DNA of 64,000 bases from positions 95,262 through 159,261 of the forward strand of contig NZ_ML137708.1 of assembly GCF_004023625.1 (NCBI RefSeq), in the 5' to 3' direction. Below are positions 34,628-43,403 of the stretch, in pieces; the stretch's first letter is position 1; each line of letters begins with the position of its first letter. Source of the DNA: Streptomyces cavernae. GTDB taxonomy: Bacteria; Actinomycetota; Actinomycetes; Streptomycetales; Streptomycetaceae. Under the pieces are notes generated by a model, which worked only from the letters and a program-made list of their open reading frames with translations, did no database searches and was not told the DNA's origin. The translations under genes and the position numbers were made by a program.

Positions 34628-35712
34628 CAGAAAACCACCACCGAGCGCAGCACATCACCGTGGTGCATCCGCTCGAACGCCTTCTCCACCTCATCCAGCG
34701 CGATGGTCTCCGTCACGAACGCATCCAGGTCCAGACGGCCCTGCAGATACAGGTCGATGAGCATCGGGAAATCGCGCGAGGGCAGGCAGTCGCCGTACCA
34801 AGACGACTTCAGCGACCCGCCCCGCCCGAAGACATCCAGCAGCGGCAGCTCCAGCTTCATCTCCGGCGTCGGCACCCCCACCAGCACCACCGTGCCGGCC
34901 AGATCACGGGCGTAGAAGGCCTGCCGGTAGGTTTCCGGACGGCCCACCGCCTCGATCACCACATCCGCGCCGAACCCCCCGGTCAGCTCCTGGATCGCCG
35001 CCACCGCATCGGCATCCTTTGAGTTGACCGTGTGCGTGGCACCCAGCTTCCTCGCCGTCTGCAGCTTGCGGTCGTCGATGTCCACCGCGATCACCTTCGC
35101 CGCGCCCGCCAGACTCGACCCCATGATCGCCGCACCGCCGACCCCGCCACAGCCGATCACCGCGACCGTGTCCCCACGCCCCACCTGACCGGTGTTGATC
35201 GCGGCACCGATGCCCGCCATCACCCCGCACCCCAGCAGACCCGCCGCCGCCGGCGAGGCCGCCGGATCCACCTTCGTACACTGCCCCGCCGCCACCAGCG
35301 TCTTCTCCGCGAACGCACCAATACCCAACGCGGGCGAGAGCTCAGTGCCGTCGGTCAGAGTCATCCTCTGCCCGGCGTTGTGCGTGCTGAAGCAGTACCA
35401 CGGCCGCCCCCGCCTGCACGCCCGGCACTGACCACACACCGCACGCCAGTTGAGAATCACATAGTCACCCGGCGCGACCTCCGAGACCCCCTCCCCCACC
35501 GACTCCACCACACCCGCCGCCTCATGCCCCAGCAGGAACGGGAACTCATCACTGATCCCACCCTCCCGGTAATGCAGATCCGTGTGGCACACCCCGCAGG
35601 CCTGCACCTTCACCACGGCCTCGCCGGGCCCGGGGTCGGGGACGACGATCGTCTCCACGCTCACGGGGGCGCCCTTCCCCCGCGCGACGACAGCACGGAC
35701 CTGGTGAGCCAT
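34627..35712 (-). CDS. mscR: S-(hydroxymethyl)mycothiol dehydrogenase
   Basis: A 361-residue class-III-like medium-chain alcohol dehydrogenase. Catalytic zinc: CGVCHTDLH and GHEAAGVV; structural zinc: [15 protein letters not shown] with four Cys; NAD loop: [12 protein letters not shown]. The sequence NWRAVCGQC and [20 protein letters not shown] match the mycothiol-dependent formaldehyde dehydrogenase of actinomycetes. It oxidises the mycothiol-formaldehyde adduct with NAD. GAGGAG five bases before the ATG at 35712 supports this start; a GTG six bases upstream is the alternative. Coupled to the downstream MBL gene. Confidence 0.93.
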   Translation of the reverse strand: MAHQVRAVVARGKGAPVSVETIVVPDPGPGEAVVKVQACGVCHTDLHYREGGISDEFPFLLGHEAAGVVESVGEGVSEVAPGDYVILNWRAVCGQCRACRRGRPWYCFSTHNAGQRMTLTDGTELSPALGIGAFAEKTLVAAGQCTKVDPAASPAAAGLLGCGVMAGIGAAINTGQVGRGDTVAVIGCGGVGGAAIMGSSLAGAAKVIAVDIDDRKLQTARKLGATHTVNSKDADAVAAIQELTGGFGADVVIEAVGRPETYRQAFYARDLAGTVVLVGVPTPEMKLELPLLDVFGRGGSLKSSWYGDCLPSRDFPMLIDLYLQGRLDLDAFVTETIALDEVEKAFERMHHGDVLRSVVVF

Positions 35713-35762
35713 GGCCACTCCTCAGTTCGGTACGAGACCCGAGTCCCTGACGTTTCTCATTA

Positions 35763-35783
35763 CGGCACATATTTCATGTGCCG
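35763..35783. promoter_or_regulatory. Palindromic operator between mscR and the hydrolase gene
   Basis: CGGCACAT, a 5-nt spacer ATTTC, and ATGTGCCG form a perfect 8-bp inverted repeat in the divergent promoter region between mscR and the hydrolase gene. This is the right size and symmetry for a dimeric repressor controlling one or both genes. Confidence 0.6.
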
Positions 35784-35876
35784 CAACACAGCATCGTGGA
35801 GCGCCCCACCGGGGTCAAGGATGCTGCGCACGCCGCCGGGGCAGGAGAAGGGCAGTCCGATCGAGAGGATCCACGC

Positions 35877-36716
35877 ATGACCGAGTGGCAGCTGACCGAG
35901 ACGTTCCCCAGCACCTCGGGCGAGGTCCGCTGGGACCGCCTGGGGGACCCCGGCCGGCCGCCGGTGGTCCTGCTGCACGGCACCCCCTTCTCCTCTTATG
36001 TCTGGCGCGCGGTGGCCCGCGCACTCGCTCGAGACCACCAGGTGTTCGTCTGGGACATGCCCGGATACGGAGCGTCGGAGAAGTTCCCGGGCCAGGAGGT
36101 GTCCCTGGCCGCGCAGGGCCGGGTCTTCGCCCAGCTCCTCGACCACTGGGGACTGGCGGAACCGCTCGTGGTCGCCCATGACTTCGGTGGTGCCGTCTCC
36201 CTGCGGGCGCATCTGCTGCACGGCGCCCGCTACCGCGCGCTCGCCCTGGTCGACCCGGTGGCGCTGGCCCCGTGGGGGAGTTCCTTCTTCCGGCTCGTCG
36301 GTGAGCACGCCCAGGTCTTCGAGCAACTGCCTCCGGCCCTGCACCGGGCCCTCGTCCGCGAGTACATCGGCTCCGCGAGCGGTCCGGGTCTGCATCCGGC
36401 GGTGCTCGACCGGCTCGTCGAGCCCTGGCTCGGCGAACCGGGCCAGGGCGCCTTCTACCGGCAGATCGCCCAGGCCGACCAGCGCCACACCGACGAGATC
36501 CAGGACCGGTACTCCGAGATCCACATCCCGGCGCTGATCTGCTGGGGCGAGGACGACGCGTGGATTCCCGCCACGAAGGGCCGGGAGCTCTGCGGCCTCA
36601 TCCCCGGCGCGCGCTGGGAGCCGATCGCGGGCGCGGGCCACCTGGTGCAGGAGGACGCCGCCGCGGACCTCACCGCCGCCCTCATCGCCTTCCTGCGGCA
36701 GCCGTACCGGGCGTGA
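35877..36716 (+). CDS. Alpha/beta hydrolase (haloalkane dehalogenase / epoxide hydrolase-like)
   Basis: A 279-residue alpha/beta hydrolase. HGTPFSSYVWRAV is the oxyanion loop (HGxP); the nucleophile region reads VAHDFGGAVSL with Asp rather than Ser, as in haloalkane dehalogenases and epoxide hydrolases; the catalytic His is in IAGAGHLVQED. GAGAGGA before the ATG at 35877 is the ribosome binding site. Divergent from mscR with a palindromic operator between them. Substrate unknown. Confidence 0.85.
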   Translation: MTEWQLTETFPSTSGEVRWDRLGDPGRPPVVLLHGTPFSSYVWRAVARALARDHQVFVWDMPGYGASEKFPGQEVSLAAQGRVFAQLLDHWGLAEPLVVAHDFGGAVSLRAHLLHGARYRALALVDPVALAPWGSSFFRLVGEHAQVFEQLPPALHRALVREYIGSASGPGLHPAVLDRLVEPWLGEPGQGAFYRQIAQADQRHTDEIQDRYSEIHIPALICWGEDDAWIPATKGRELCGLIPGARWEPIAGAGHLVQEDAAADLTAALIAFLRQPYRA

Positions 36717-36825
36717 ACCGGCGTGAGAACTCCGGCCTCCACTGCGGCGGCCGCCAGATCCCGGCGACTACGCCGTACCTGTGTGGTCGATGACGGACGA
36801 ACCGCTGCCGCGCCCCGCGCGGGGG

Positions 36826-37480
36826 TCAACTTCGTCTGATCTCCGTGGCGGCGCGGCGCAGGGCGGCAAGGACAACGCGGACGGCTCGGCGGGCCGTGCG
36901 TTCGGGGCGGTGGAGTGCGTCGATGTGGCGCCGGGCGTGCACGCCGGTGAGGGGCCGCAGGACGACGTCGGGGTGGCGACGCGCCGTCCAGCGGGGCATC
37001 AGGGCGATGCCGCCGCCGGCGGCGACCACCTCCGCGACGACGGCAAACTCGTTGATGCGGTGGACGATGTCGAGTCGCCGGTGGGCGGCGGCCGCGATCG
37101 CCTCGACGGTGGCCATCAGCGGAAAGCCGTCGTGGACGGTGATCCAGGGCTGGTCGGCGACGTCGCCGGGGGTGAGGCGCCGCTTGGCGGTCAGCGGGTG
37201 GTGGGCGGGCAGGGCGACGTCGAGCGGTTCGTGCAGCAGCGTGGTCGCGGAGACGGTGGCCGACCAGGGCGGGGCGTGGTCGAGCCGGTGGGCGAGGACG
37301 ATGTCGTAGTCCCGGGTCAGGGGCGGGAAGTCGTTCTGCGCCACGTCCTCGTCGTGGAGCGCGGGCCGCGGGGACCCGGGTTCGGCGAGGGCGCGCAGCA
37401 GATGGGGGTAGAAGGCGGCGGCCGCGCTGTGGAAGGCCGCGACCGAGACGGTGCCGCCGGGCTGGTCGAGGAACACCTCC
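36826..37480 (-). pseudogene. LysR family regulator lacking its HTH domain
   Basis: The leftward frame from about FLDQPGGTVSVAAF to VVLAALRRAATE is the substrate-binding half of a LysR regulator, including LLHEPLDVALPAHHPL and VAEVVAAGGGIALMPR. The N-terminal winged helix-turn-helix that should precede it (about 90 residues) is missing: upstream of about 37480 the sequence belongs to a different gene on the other strand. It cannot bind DNA as a LysR protein. Confidence 0.75.
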
Positions 37481-37699
37481 GCCGGCCGGGCCAGCCTGCT
37501 GCTGGGCACCGAACCCGTGTGGGCGGCCGCCATCGGGATCGGCCTCGGCGGGGAGCGGCTCACCGTCCTCACCGCGCTCGGCGCGGTCCTGATGGTCGTC
37601 GGCACCTACTGGGGCCAGGCCGTCGAACACGCCCACCGCAACTCCCGCCCCGTGAAAGGATCTTCCCCATGGCCGACCACGACACCTACCAGCGTCTGA
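37481..37699 (+). pseudogene. C-terminal remnant of an EamA/DMT transporter
   Basis: From about 37481 the rightward frame reads RASLLLGTEPVWAAAIGIGL, GGERLTVLTALGAVLMVVGT and a short tail, the last two membrane helices of a DMT-superfamily (EamA) exporter. The first eight or so helices are missing. The lysR remnant abuts it head-to-head, which is the expected arrangement of a divergent lysR-eamA pair with both 5' halves and the promoter deleted. The frame overlaps the start of the YbaK-type gene. Confidence 0.7.
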
Positions 37700-38166
37700 T
37701 CACGCTGCTCGACGAGGCGGCGATCCCCTACGACCTCATCGACCACGCTCCCGAAGGGGCCACCGAGGCCGTGTGTGCGCTGCGCGGCCATCCGGAGTCG
37801 GAGGCGGCCAAGTGCATCGTCCTGAGGGTCAAGCTCGACCGCCGCACCACACGTCATGTGCTCGCCGTGGTACCCGGAGACCGCCGCGTCGACCTGGACG
37901 CCGTACGGGAGTTGTACGGTGCCCGCTACGTCGGTTTCAGCGACGCGGTCACCGCGGAGCGTCTGGCGCGGTCCGTGCCCGGCACGGTCCTGCCGTTCAG
38001 CTTCGACCCCGACCTCGAACTCGTCGCCGACCCGGAGGTCGTCGCCCAGCCGAAGCTGTACTTCAACGCGGCGCGGCTGGACCGGTCGTTGGTCATGTCG
38101 GGGGCGGACTACGCCGAGCTCGCCCGGCCGCGCGTCGCGGGGATCGCGGGGCAGCCCTCGGTGTGA
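37669..38166 (+). CDS. YbaK/ProX-family aminoacyl-tRNA deacylase-like protein
   Basis: A 165-residue protein of the YbaK/EbsC fold: YDLIDHAPEGATEAVCALRGHP, then AAKCIVLRVKLDRRTTRHVLAVVPGDRRVD with the conserved Lys of the family, and GTVLPFSFDPDLELVADPEV followed by YFNAARLDRSLVM. Members hydrolyse mischarged tRNAs such as Ala-tRNA(Pro) or Cys-tRNA(Pro). GAAAGGA lies before the ATG. It follows the truncated transporter gene and may have lost its normal promoter context. Confidence 0.85.
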   Translation: MADHDTYQRLITLLDEAAIPYDLIDHAPEGATEAVCALRGHPESEAAKCIVLRVKLDRRTTRHVLAVVPGDRRVDLDAVRELYGARYVGFSDAVTAERLARSVPGTVLPFSFDPDLELVADPEVVAQPKLYFNAARLDRSLVMSGADYAELARPRVAGIAGQPSV

Positions 38167-38167
38167 G

Positions 38168-38220
38168 GGCCGCCGCCCGTGAGTCGAGTCGGGCGCTGCC
38201 ACGGCTGCCGGGCGGCGGAC
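38168..38220. terminator. Inverted repeat between convergent genes
   Basis: CCGCCGCCCG (38170-38179) and CGGGCGGCGG (38209-38218) are exact complements separated by about 30 nt, between the end of the YbaK-type gene and the end of the glycoside hydrolase gene. The loop is long for a terminator. Confidence 0.4.
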
Positions 38221-38233
38221 GGCGACCGGGGCG

Positions 38234-39583
38234 TCAACTGTGCGATGCGCCGGGCCAGATGGCCGAGGCGTCGTCGCGATGGGGGTCGGGCAGCCGGATC
38301 GGCCGGACGGGAACGGCACGGCTGCGGCCTTCCGTGACGGCCGTCCACGGGGCGGGGTGGCCGGAGTAGCTCAGGGTGGTCAGGGCGAAGACGCCGTCGG
38401 CGTAGACCTCGACGTACTCACCGACGGTGAGGATCCGCAGGGTCCCGGCGGGCTCGGACAGGACGGTCTCGCCGAGCCGGGTGCCGTCGGGTCCGCCGAC
38501 CCAGAGGTTCTTGCCGTCACAGCCGACGACGAGCGCGGGGGTGCCGCCGTCCGGGGTGTCGGTGCGCACGGTGACCTCGACGGGACCGGTGATGCCGAGG
38601 TCGCCGACGGCGTGGAGGGCGGGCCGGCAGGTCTCCTCACCGAGCCAGCTGTTCAGGCCGGGCCACCATTCCAGCCGGGGCGCCGCGTCCGCCGGTGTGA
38701 CGAGGAGTTTCGGCTGGGCGAGCATGCCGCGGCAGCGTTCCCCGCAGTCGGTGAGGCCGACGCGCCGGGGTGTGGTGTGCAGGACGACGCGGGAGCCGTC
38801 GGGCGCGGCTATGACGCGCGGGGCGTAGGCGCCGGTCGGACCGAGCGGGCCCCGGCGGGTCCACGGCCCCCGCAGCCGGGGTGCCGTCCATGACTCGAAG
38901 CCGCGGGTCGCGCCGATCGACCCGAGGAGCAACCAGCTGCCGTCGTCGAGCCGTTCCAGGACCGGGCATTCCAACTCGTTGATGTCGCCCGGGGAGATGA
39001 GCGGCGGGTGGACCGTCCAGTGCTCCAGGTCGTCAGAGGTCGCCAGGCCCACACAGCCGCTGGTCTCGGCCGGCAGGGCGGCGTCCGCCGCGCAGACGAC
39101 CATGACCCAGCCGTCGCTCTCGTCGTCGGGCACGACGAACGGGTCGCGCCAGCCCATGCGTTCACCGGTGCGGTACCAGCGCGGGTCGGCCTCGGCGACG
39201 GGTGCGGTGGCGTGGCGGCGCCAGCCGGTGCCGTCGAAGCGCTCGGAGTAGGCGAGTCCGACCGCCTGGAGCGGCCAGCCACCGGGCGTCAGCCCGGAGA
39301 CCCCCGTGTAGAACATGGCCATCCGGTCGCCGTGCCGGAACGGATGCATGGTCCACACCGCCTGCTGGTCGAACCGGCCGGGCAGACCGTTGCCGAACAC
39401 GGTGCCCTCGGGGCGCCAGTGGACCAGGTCGGTGGAGGTGGCGCGGCCGAACGAGGTCTCCATCCGCAGATGGTCGAACTCTGCCGTCCAGGGGCCCTGC
39501 AGATGCAGTACCGAATACGTGCCGTCCTCGTCGCGGAGCACGGCGAAGTCGTTCACGCAGAGGCCGGGCGGGGCGTATCGCAT
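38234..39583 (-). CDS. Glycoside hydrolase of clan GH-J type (GH32-like, beta-fructosidase-like)
   Basis: A 449-residue five-bladed beta-propeller enzyme. Three acidic motifs of GH32/GH68 are present: nucleophile Asp in CVNDFAVLRDEDG (residue ~13), the transition-state Asp in GWRDPFVVPDDE and the acid/base Glu in ELECPVLE. A C-terminal beta-sandwich region (EVTVRTDTPDGGTPALVV, TVGEYVEVYADGVFALTTLSY) follows. It has no signal peptide, suggesting it acts on imported oligosaccharide inside the cell. AGGAA six bases before the ATG at 39583 supports this start. Divergent from a LacI regulator and its sugar ABC operon. Confidence 0.85.
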   Translation of the reverse strand: MRYAPPGLCVNDFAVLRDEDGTYSVLHLQGPWTAEFDHLRMETSFGRATSTDLVHWRPEGTVFGNGLPGRFDQQAVWTMHPFRHGDRMAMFYTGVSGLTPGGWPLQAVGLAYSERFDGTGWRRHATAPVAEADPRWYRTGERMGWRDPFVVPDDESDGWVMVVCAADAALPAETSGCVGLATSDDLEHWTVHPPLISPGDINELECPVLERLDDGSWLLLGSIGATRGFESWTAPRLRGPWTRRGPLGPTGAYAPRVIAAPDGSRVVLHTTPRRVGLTDCGERCRGMLAQPKLLVTPADAAPRLEWWPGLNSWLGEETCRPALHAVGDLGITGPVEVTVRTDTPDGGTPALVVGCDGKNLWVGGPDGTRLGETVLSEPAGTLRILTVGEYVEVYADGVFALTTLSYSGHPAPWTAVTEGRSRAVPVRPIRLPDPHRDDASAIWPGASHS

Positions 39584-39610
39584 GCGCAGTTCCTGTCGAC
39601 TCACAGCGCT

Positions 39611-39690
39611 CAAACGCGTGCGCAGAGCGTGGGCTGGTTGAGTATCAGTTGAGAAGCGACCCAAGTAAATCTGAACGCAAACGCTTGCGC
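39611..39690. promoter_or_regulatory. Two LacI-type operators
   Basis: AAACGCGTGCG (within 39611-39622) and GCAAACGCTTGCGC (39677-39690) are CG-centred near-palindromes of the LacI/GalR family operator type (AAACGnnnnCG...). They lie in the divergent promoter region between the glycoside hydrolase and LacI genes. Both promoters are probably repressed by the LacI protein and induced by a sugar. Confidence 0.7.
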
Positions 39691-39763
39691 AACAACGAGG
39701 GCGGCATTACGGTCACGTCACCCACAGAACACACCGATGTGAAATCGAAGGGGGAACCGCGCC

Positions 39764-40783
39764 GTGACGGTCAGCATCACCGACGTCGCCCGCGCCGCCG
39801 GAGTCTCGGCGTCCACCGTGTCCCGCGCACTGCGCGGCCGGCCGGGCGTGTCCGACGAGGTGCGGGCGCAGATCGCGGCCGTCGCCGCCGAACTGGGCTA
39901 CACCGCCTCGCGTTCGGCCTCGAGCCTGGCCAGCGGGCGCACCTACACCATCGGGGTGGTCGCCCCGTACATCGGCCGCTGGTTCTTCGGGACCGTGCTG
40001 GACGCCGCCGAGCAGATCCTCAGCGCGGCCGGCTACGACGTCCTGCTGTACAACCTGGGTTCGCCGGAGGCACGCAAGCGTTTCTTCACCAAACTTCCGG
40101 TGCGCAAGCGGGTGGACGCGGTGCTGTCACTGCTGATTCCCGACCCGGAGGAGACCGACGCGCTGCTTTCCCTGGGGGTGCCGCTGGCCACCACCGTGGG
40201 CGGTGCCCGGGACGGTTTCGTGGTGGTCGGCATCGACGACCGGGCCGGTGCCGAGAGCGCGGTGCGTCACCTGGTGAACCTCGGCCACCGCCGGATCGGC
40301 ATGATCTCCGGGGCCAGCGGGCCGCTGCACTGGACCACTCCGATAGACCGGCGCCAGGCCTACCTGGATGTGCTGGCCGACGCCGGTATCCCGCACGATC
40401 CGGCCCTGGAGGCGGACGGCGGCTACACCGTCGAGGGCGGTGAGCAGGCCATGACGGAGTTGCTCGCCGGGTCCCGGCCGCCGACGGCGGTGTTCGCCCA
40501 GTCCGACGAGATGGCGATGGGCGCTCTGCGCGCCCTGCGCCGTCACCGGCTGCGGGTGCCGGACGACGTGTCCGTCGTCGGCTTCGACGACCATGAACTC
40601 GCCGAAGTCATAGGGCTGACCACCGTCGCCCAGCCGGTCGCCGGTCAGGGCGCCGAGGCCGCCCGGCTGCTGCTGCGCCGGCTCGACGAGCCGGACGCCG
40701 AGCTCCCCGGTCATGTGCAGATGCCCATACGGCTCGTCCTGCGCGAGACCACCGCTCCACCCAGCCCTCGCGGACCCCAGTGA
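39764..40783 (+). CDS. LacI family transcriptional regulator
   Basis: A 339-residue repressor. N-terminal HTH: TVSITDVARAAGVSAS then TVSRALRGRPGVSDEV with the hinge near residue 50. The effector-binding domain follows with IGVVAPYIGRWFFGTVLDAA, GIDDRAGAESAVRHLVNLGH and FAQSDEMAMGALRAL. The GTG at 39764 puts the HTH at the start. It regulates the adjacent glycoside hydrolase and ABC genes through the operators just upstream, and is the first gene of the rightward transcript toward the ABC genes, though a 181-bp gap follows it. Confidence 0.93.
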   Translation: MTVSITDVARAAGVSASTVSRALRGRPGVSDEVRAQIAAVAAELGYTASRSASSLASGRTYTIGVVAPYIGRWFFGTVLDAAEQILSAAGYDVLLYNLGSPEARKRFFTKLPVRKRVDAVLSLLIPDPEETDALLSLGVPLATTVGGARDGFVVVGIDDRAGAESAVRHLVNLGHRRIGMISGASGPLHWTTPIDRRQAYLDVLADAGIPHDPALEADGGYTVEGGEQAMTELLAGSRPPTAVFAQSDEMAMGALRALRRHRLRVPDDVSVVGFDDHELAEVIGLTTVAQPVAGQGAEAARLLLRRLDEPDAELPGHVQMPIRLVLRETTAPPSPRGPQ

Positions 40784-40964
40784 CCCGCGCCGGCCTCGAC
40801 AACCCGCGCGGGTCCCGGTAACCGCGCGGACGCCGCTGATCCGCGCGGGCCCGCACTGGTCCCGCGCGGCACCCGGGTCAACCGCGTCCTCGAACGCCCA
40901 GCACCCGGAACCACCCCGTACCCACATCGACCCTCACCCAGTACCGACGCACGGAGGCACCACC

Positions 40965-42308
40965 ATGAACGCCGGAAACAGAAGGCTGCGTCACGCCGCC
41001 CGTACGAGCCTGGCTCTCACCCTCCCGCTGGCGGCGCTGGCCGCCTGCGGTGGCGGCAGCGGCACCGACGCCTCCGCCGAGGCGGGCACCGGCAAGGGCA
41101 CGATCAGCGTCTGGGCCCATCAGGGGCAGAAGAGCGAGGACGCCGCCCTGCAGAAGGCGGTGCAGTCCTTCAACTCCTCGCAGGACAAGATCAAGGTCGA
41201 GCTGAAGCTGATACCCGGCAACGACTACACCAAGACCATCACCGCCACCGACGCCTCCAAGCTGCCGGACGTGATGGAGTTCGACGGCCCCACGATGGCG
41301 AACTTCGTCTACAACAAGAAGCTCGCCCCGATCGACACCTACGTCTCCGCCAAGACCATGGACAACGCCGCCGCCGCGAGCAAGGCGCAGGGCGAGATCG
41401 ACGGCAAGCACTACGGCCTGGGCATGTACGACTCCGGGCTCGGCATCTACGGCAACAAGAAGCTGCTGGACGCGGCCGGGGTGAAGTATCCCAAGGGTCT
41501 GTCCGACGACTGGACCGCGGAGCAGTTCACCGCCGCGCTGGGCGCGCTGAAGGCCAAGGACCCGGACGGCAAGGTCCTCGACATTCAGGAGGCCAACGGG
41601 CTCTCCAACGAGTGGGGCACCTACGGTTTCTCGCCCATCGTCTGGTCCGCCGGCGGTGCCCTGCTGAAGGACGGCAAGGCCGAAGGCGCCCTCGACTCCC
41701 CCGCCGTGGTCTCCGCGCTGAAGACCTTCCAGTCCTGGAAGCCCTCTGTCGACCCCAACACCGACGGGAACGCCTTCGCCAAGGGCCGGGTGGCCCTGAG
41801 CTGGGTCGGCCACTGGATGTACCCCGCCTACAGCGAGGCCCTCGGCGAGGACCTCGTCGTTCTGCCGCTGCCCGACTTCGGCAACGGCCCCAAGTCCGGC
41901 CAGGGCTCCTGGGCCTGGGGCATCGGCGCCAACACCAAGAACGCCAAGGCGGCCGGCGCCTTCCTCGACACCCTCCTGAACGACGCCAACGTCACCGCCA
42001 TGACGACGGCCAACGGCGCCCCGCCCGCGACGAAGTCAGCCCTCGCCCAGAGCACCCTGTACCGCGAGGGTGGTCCGCTGCGGCTCTACGCGGACCAGCT
42101 CGCCAAGCCCTGCGGCGACAGCGACATCACCGAGTCCTGTGTCGCCGTGACCCGCCCGGTCACGGCCGGATACCCCACGGTCACCGCCAAGTTCAGCGAG
42201 GCCCTGAACTCCGTCTACGGCGGTGCCGACCCGAAGGAGGCCCTGGCCAAGGCGGCCCGCGCCATCGACCAGGACTTCTCCGACAACGCCGGCTACCAGA
42301 TCCCGTAG
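40965..42308 (+). CDS. Extracellular sugar-binding lipoprotein
   Basis: A 447-residue solute-binding protein. Signal/lipobox: ALTLPLAALAACGGG, with the lipid-modified Cys near residue 25. The mature part has GTISVWAHQGQKSEDAALQK, KLPDVMEFDGPTMANF, GKHYGLGMYDSGLGIYGNK and WVGHWMYPAYSE, typical of family 1 sugar-binding proteins. GGAGG precedes the ATG at 40965. First of three ABC genes downstream of the LacI gene; probable substrate is a fructose-containing oligosaccharide, given the GH32-like neighbour. Confidence 0.9.
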   Translation: MNAGNRRLRHAARTSLALTLPLAALAACGGGSGTDASAEAGTGKGTISVWAHQGQKSEDAALQKAVQSFNSSQDKIKVELKLIPGNDYTKTITATDASKLPDVMEFDGPTMANFVYNKKLAPIDTYVSAKTMDNAAAASKAQGEIDGKHYGLGMYDSGLGIYGNKKLLDAAGVKYPKGLSDDWTAEQFTAALGALKAKDPDGKVLDIQEANGLSNEWGTYGFSPIVWSAGGALLKDGKAEGALDSPAVVSALKTFQSWKPSVDPNTDGNAFAKGRVALSWVGHWMYPAYSEALGEDLVVLPLPDFGNGPKSGQGSWAWGIGANTKNAKAAGAFLDTLLNDANVTAMTTANGAPPATKSALAQSTLYREGGPLRLYADQLAKPCGDSDITESCVAVTRPVTAGYPTVTAKFSEALNSVYGGADPKEALAKAARAIDQDFSDNAGYQIP

Positions 42309-42371
42309 GACCCATCGGCCGGGGCGGGCACGCGCAGGAGCGGCCCGCCCCCGCCGGGAACAGGACCACCC

Positions 42372-43400
42372 GTGAATTCCGTGGAACCCGCGCACGCCGC
42401 GCCGCCCGGCCACGAACAGGCGGCCCCACCCGAGACACCCGACGGGCCCGCCCGCCCCGCGAGTTCGGCGCGTCCCGCCCGATCGGCGCGGTCGACGCGC
42501 AAGAGCCGCGACGGGGTGCACGGACTGCTGATGTCCACGCCGGCCGTCGTCGGTCTCATCGCCTTCGTCGGTGTCCCGTTCGTCTACGCCGTGGTGCTCT
42601 CCTTCTACAACGTCCGCCTCGGGTCCCCGCTGGCGCCCACCTTCTTCGGCCTGGAGCAGTACCGGCGCCTGTTCACCGATCCGGATCTGTCCGGCCCGTT
42701 CCTGCGGGCCCTGCTGAACAACCTGACCTTCGCCGTGGTCGTCGTACCGCTCCAGACCGGTCTGGCGCTGGCGCTGGCGGTGCTGCTGAACCGCAAGCTC
42801 AAGGCCATCGGCGTCTTCCGGTCCTTCTTCTTCATGCCGGTCGTCTTCCCCATGGCGCTGGTCGCGGTCATCTGGCGGCTGATCCTCGCCCGCAGCGACC
42901 AGGGCATGCTCAACTCGGCGTTGGACGCGGTCAGTTTCGGCAACTGGGGTGCCTTCGACTGGCTCGGTGACACCGCCACCGCGATGGCGTCGATCATCGT
43001 GCTGTCGGTGTGGCAGGGCGTCGGCTTCCAGATGGTCATCCTGCTCGCCGGGCTGCAGCAGATCCCGGGCGAGCTCTACGAGGCCGCCCAACTCGACCGC
43101 GCCACCCGCTGGCAGCAGTTCCGCCACGTCACCCTGCCCGGCATCCGCGGCACCCTCGTCTTCGTCGCCCTGCTCACGTCCGTGCTCTCCTTCCGCGTCT
43201 TCGACCAGGTCTACGTACTCGTCAAGGGCGGCGGGCTGGACGAGGACGCCACACGCACCGTGATGTACCAGGCCGTCACGACCGCATTCGACCAGAACAA
43301 CATCGGCCAGGCGTCGGCGATCACGGTCGTCTTCTTCCTGATCGTCGTCGTCCTGACCCTGATCCAACGCCGCGTCGTCCGGCCCGCACACGAGGACTGA
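42372..43400 (+). CDS. Sugar ABC transporter permease (MalF type)
   Basis: A 342-residue six-span membrane protein with a long N-terminal Pro/Ala/Arg-rich segment (about 40 residues). The EAA loop for the ATPase is EAAQLDRATRWQQFRHVTLP. GTG start at 42372 preceded by CAGGACC. It is 63 nt after the binding-protein gene. It pairs with the next permease; a shared MsiK-type ATPase is expected because none is encoded here. Confidence 0.9.
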   Translation: MNSVEPAHAAPPGHEQAAPPETPDGPARPASSARPARSARSTRKSRDGVHGLLMSTPAVVGLIAFVGVPFVYAVVLSFYNVRLGSPLAPTFFGLEQYRRLFTDPDLSGPFLRALLNNLTFAVVVVPLQTGLALALAVLLNRKLKAIGVFRSFFFMPVVFPMALVAVIWRLILARSDQGMLNSALDAVSFGNWGAFDWLGDTATAMASIIVLSVWQGVGFQMVILLAGLQQIPGELYEAAQLDRATRWQQFRHVTLPGIRGTLVFVALLTSVLSFRVFDQVYVLVKGGGLDEDATRTVMYQAVTTAFDQNNIGQASAITVVFFLIVVVLTLIQRRVVRPAHED

Positions 43401-43403
43401 CCC

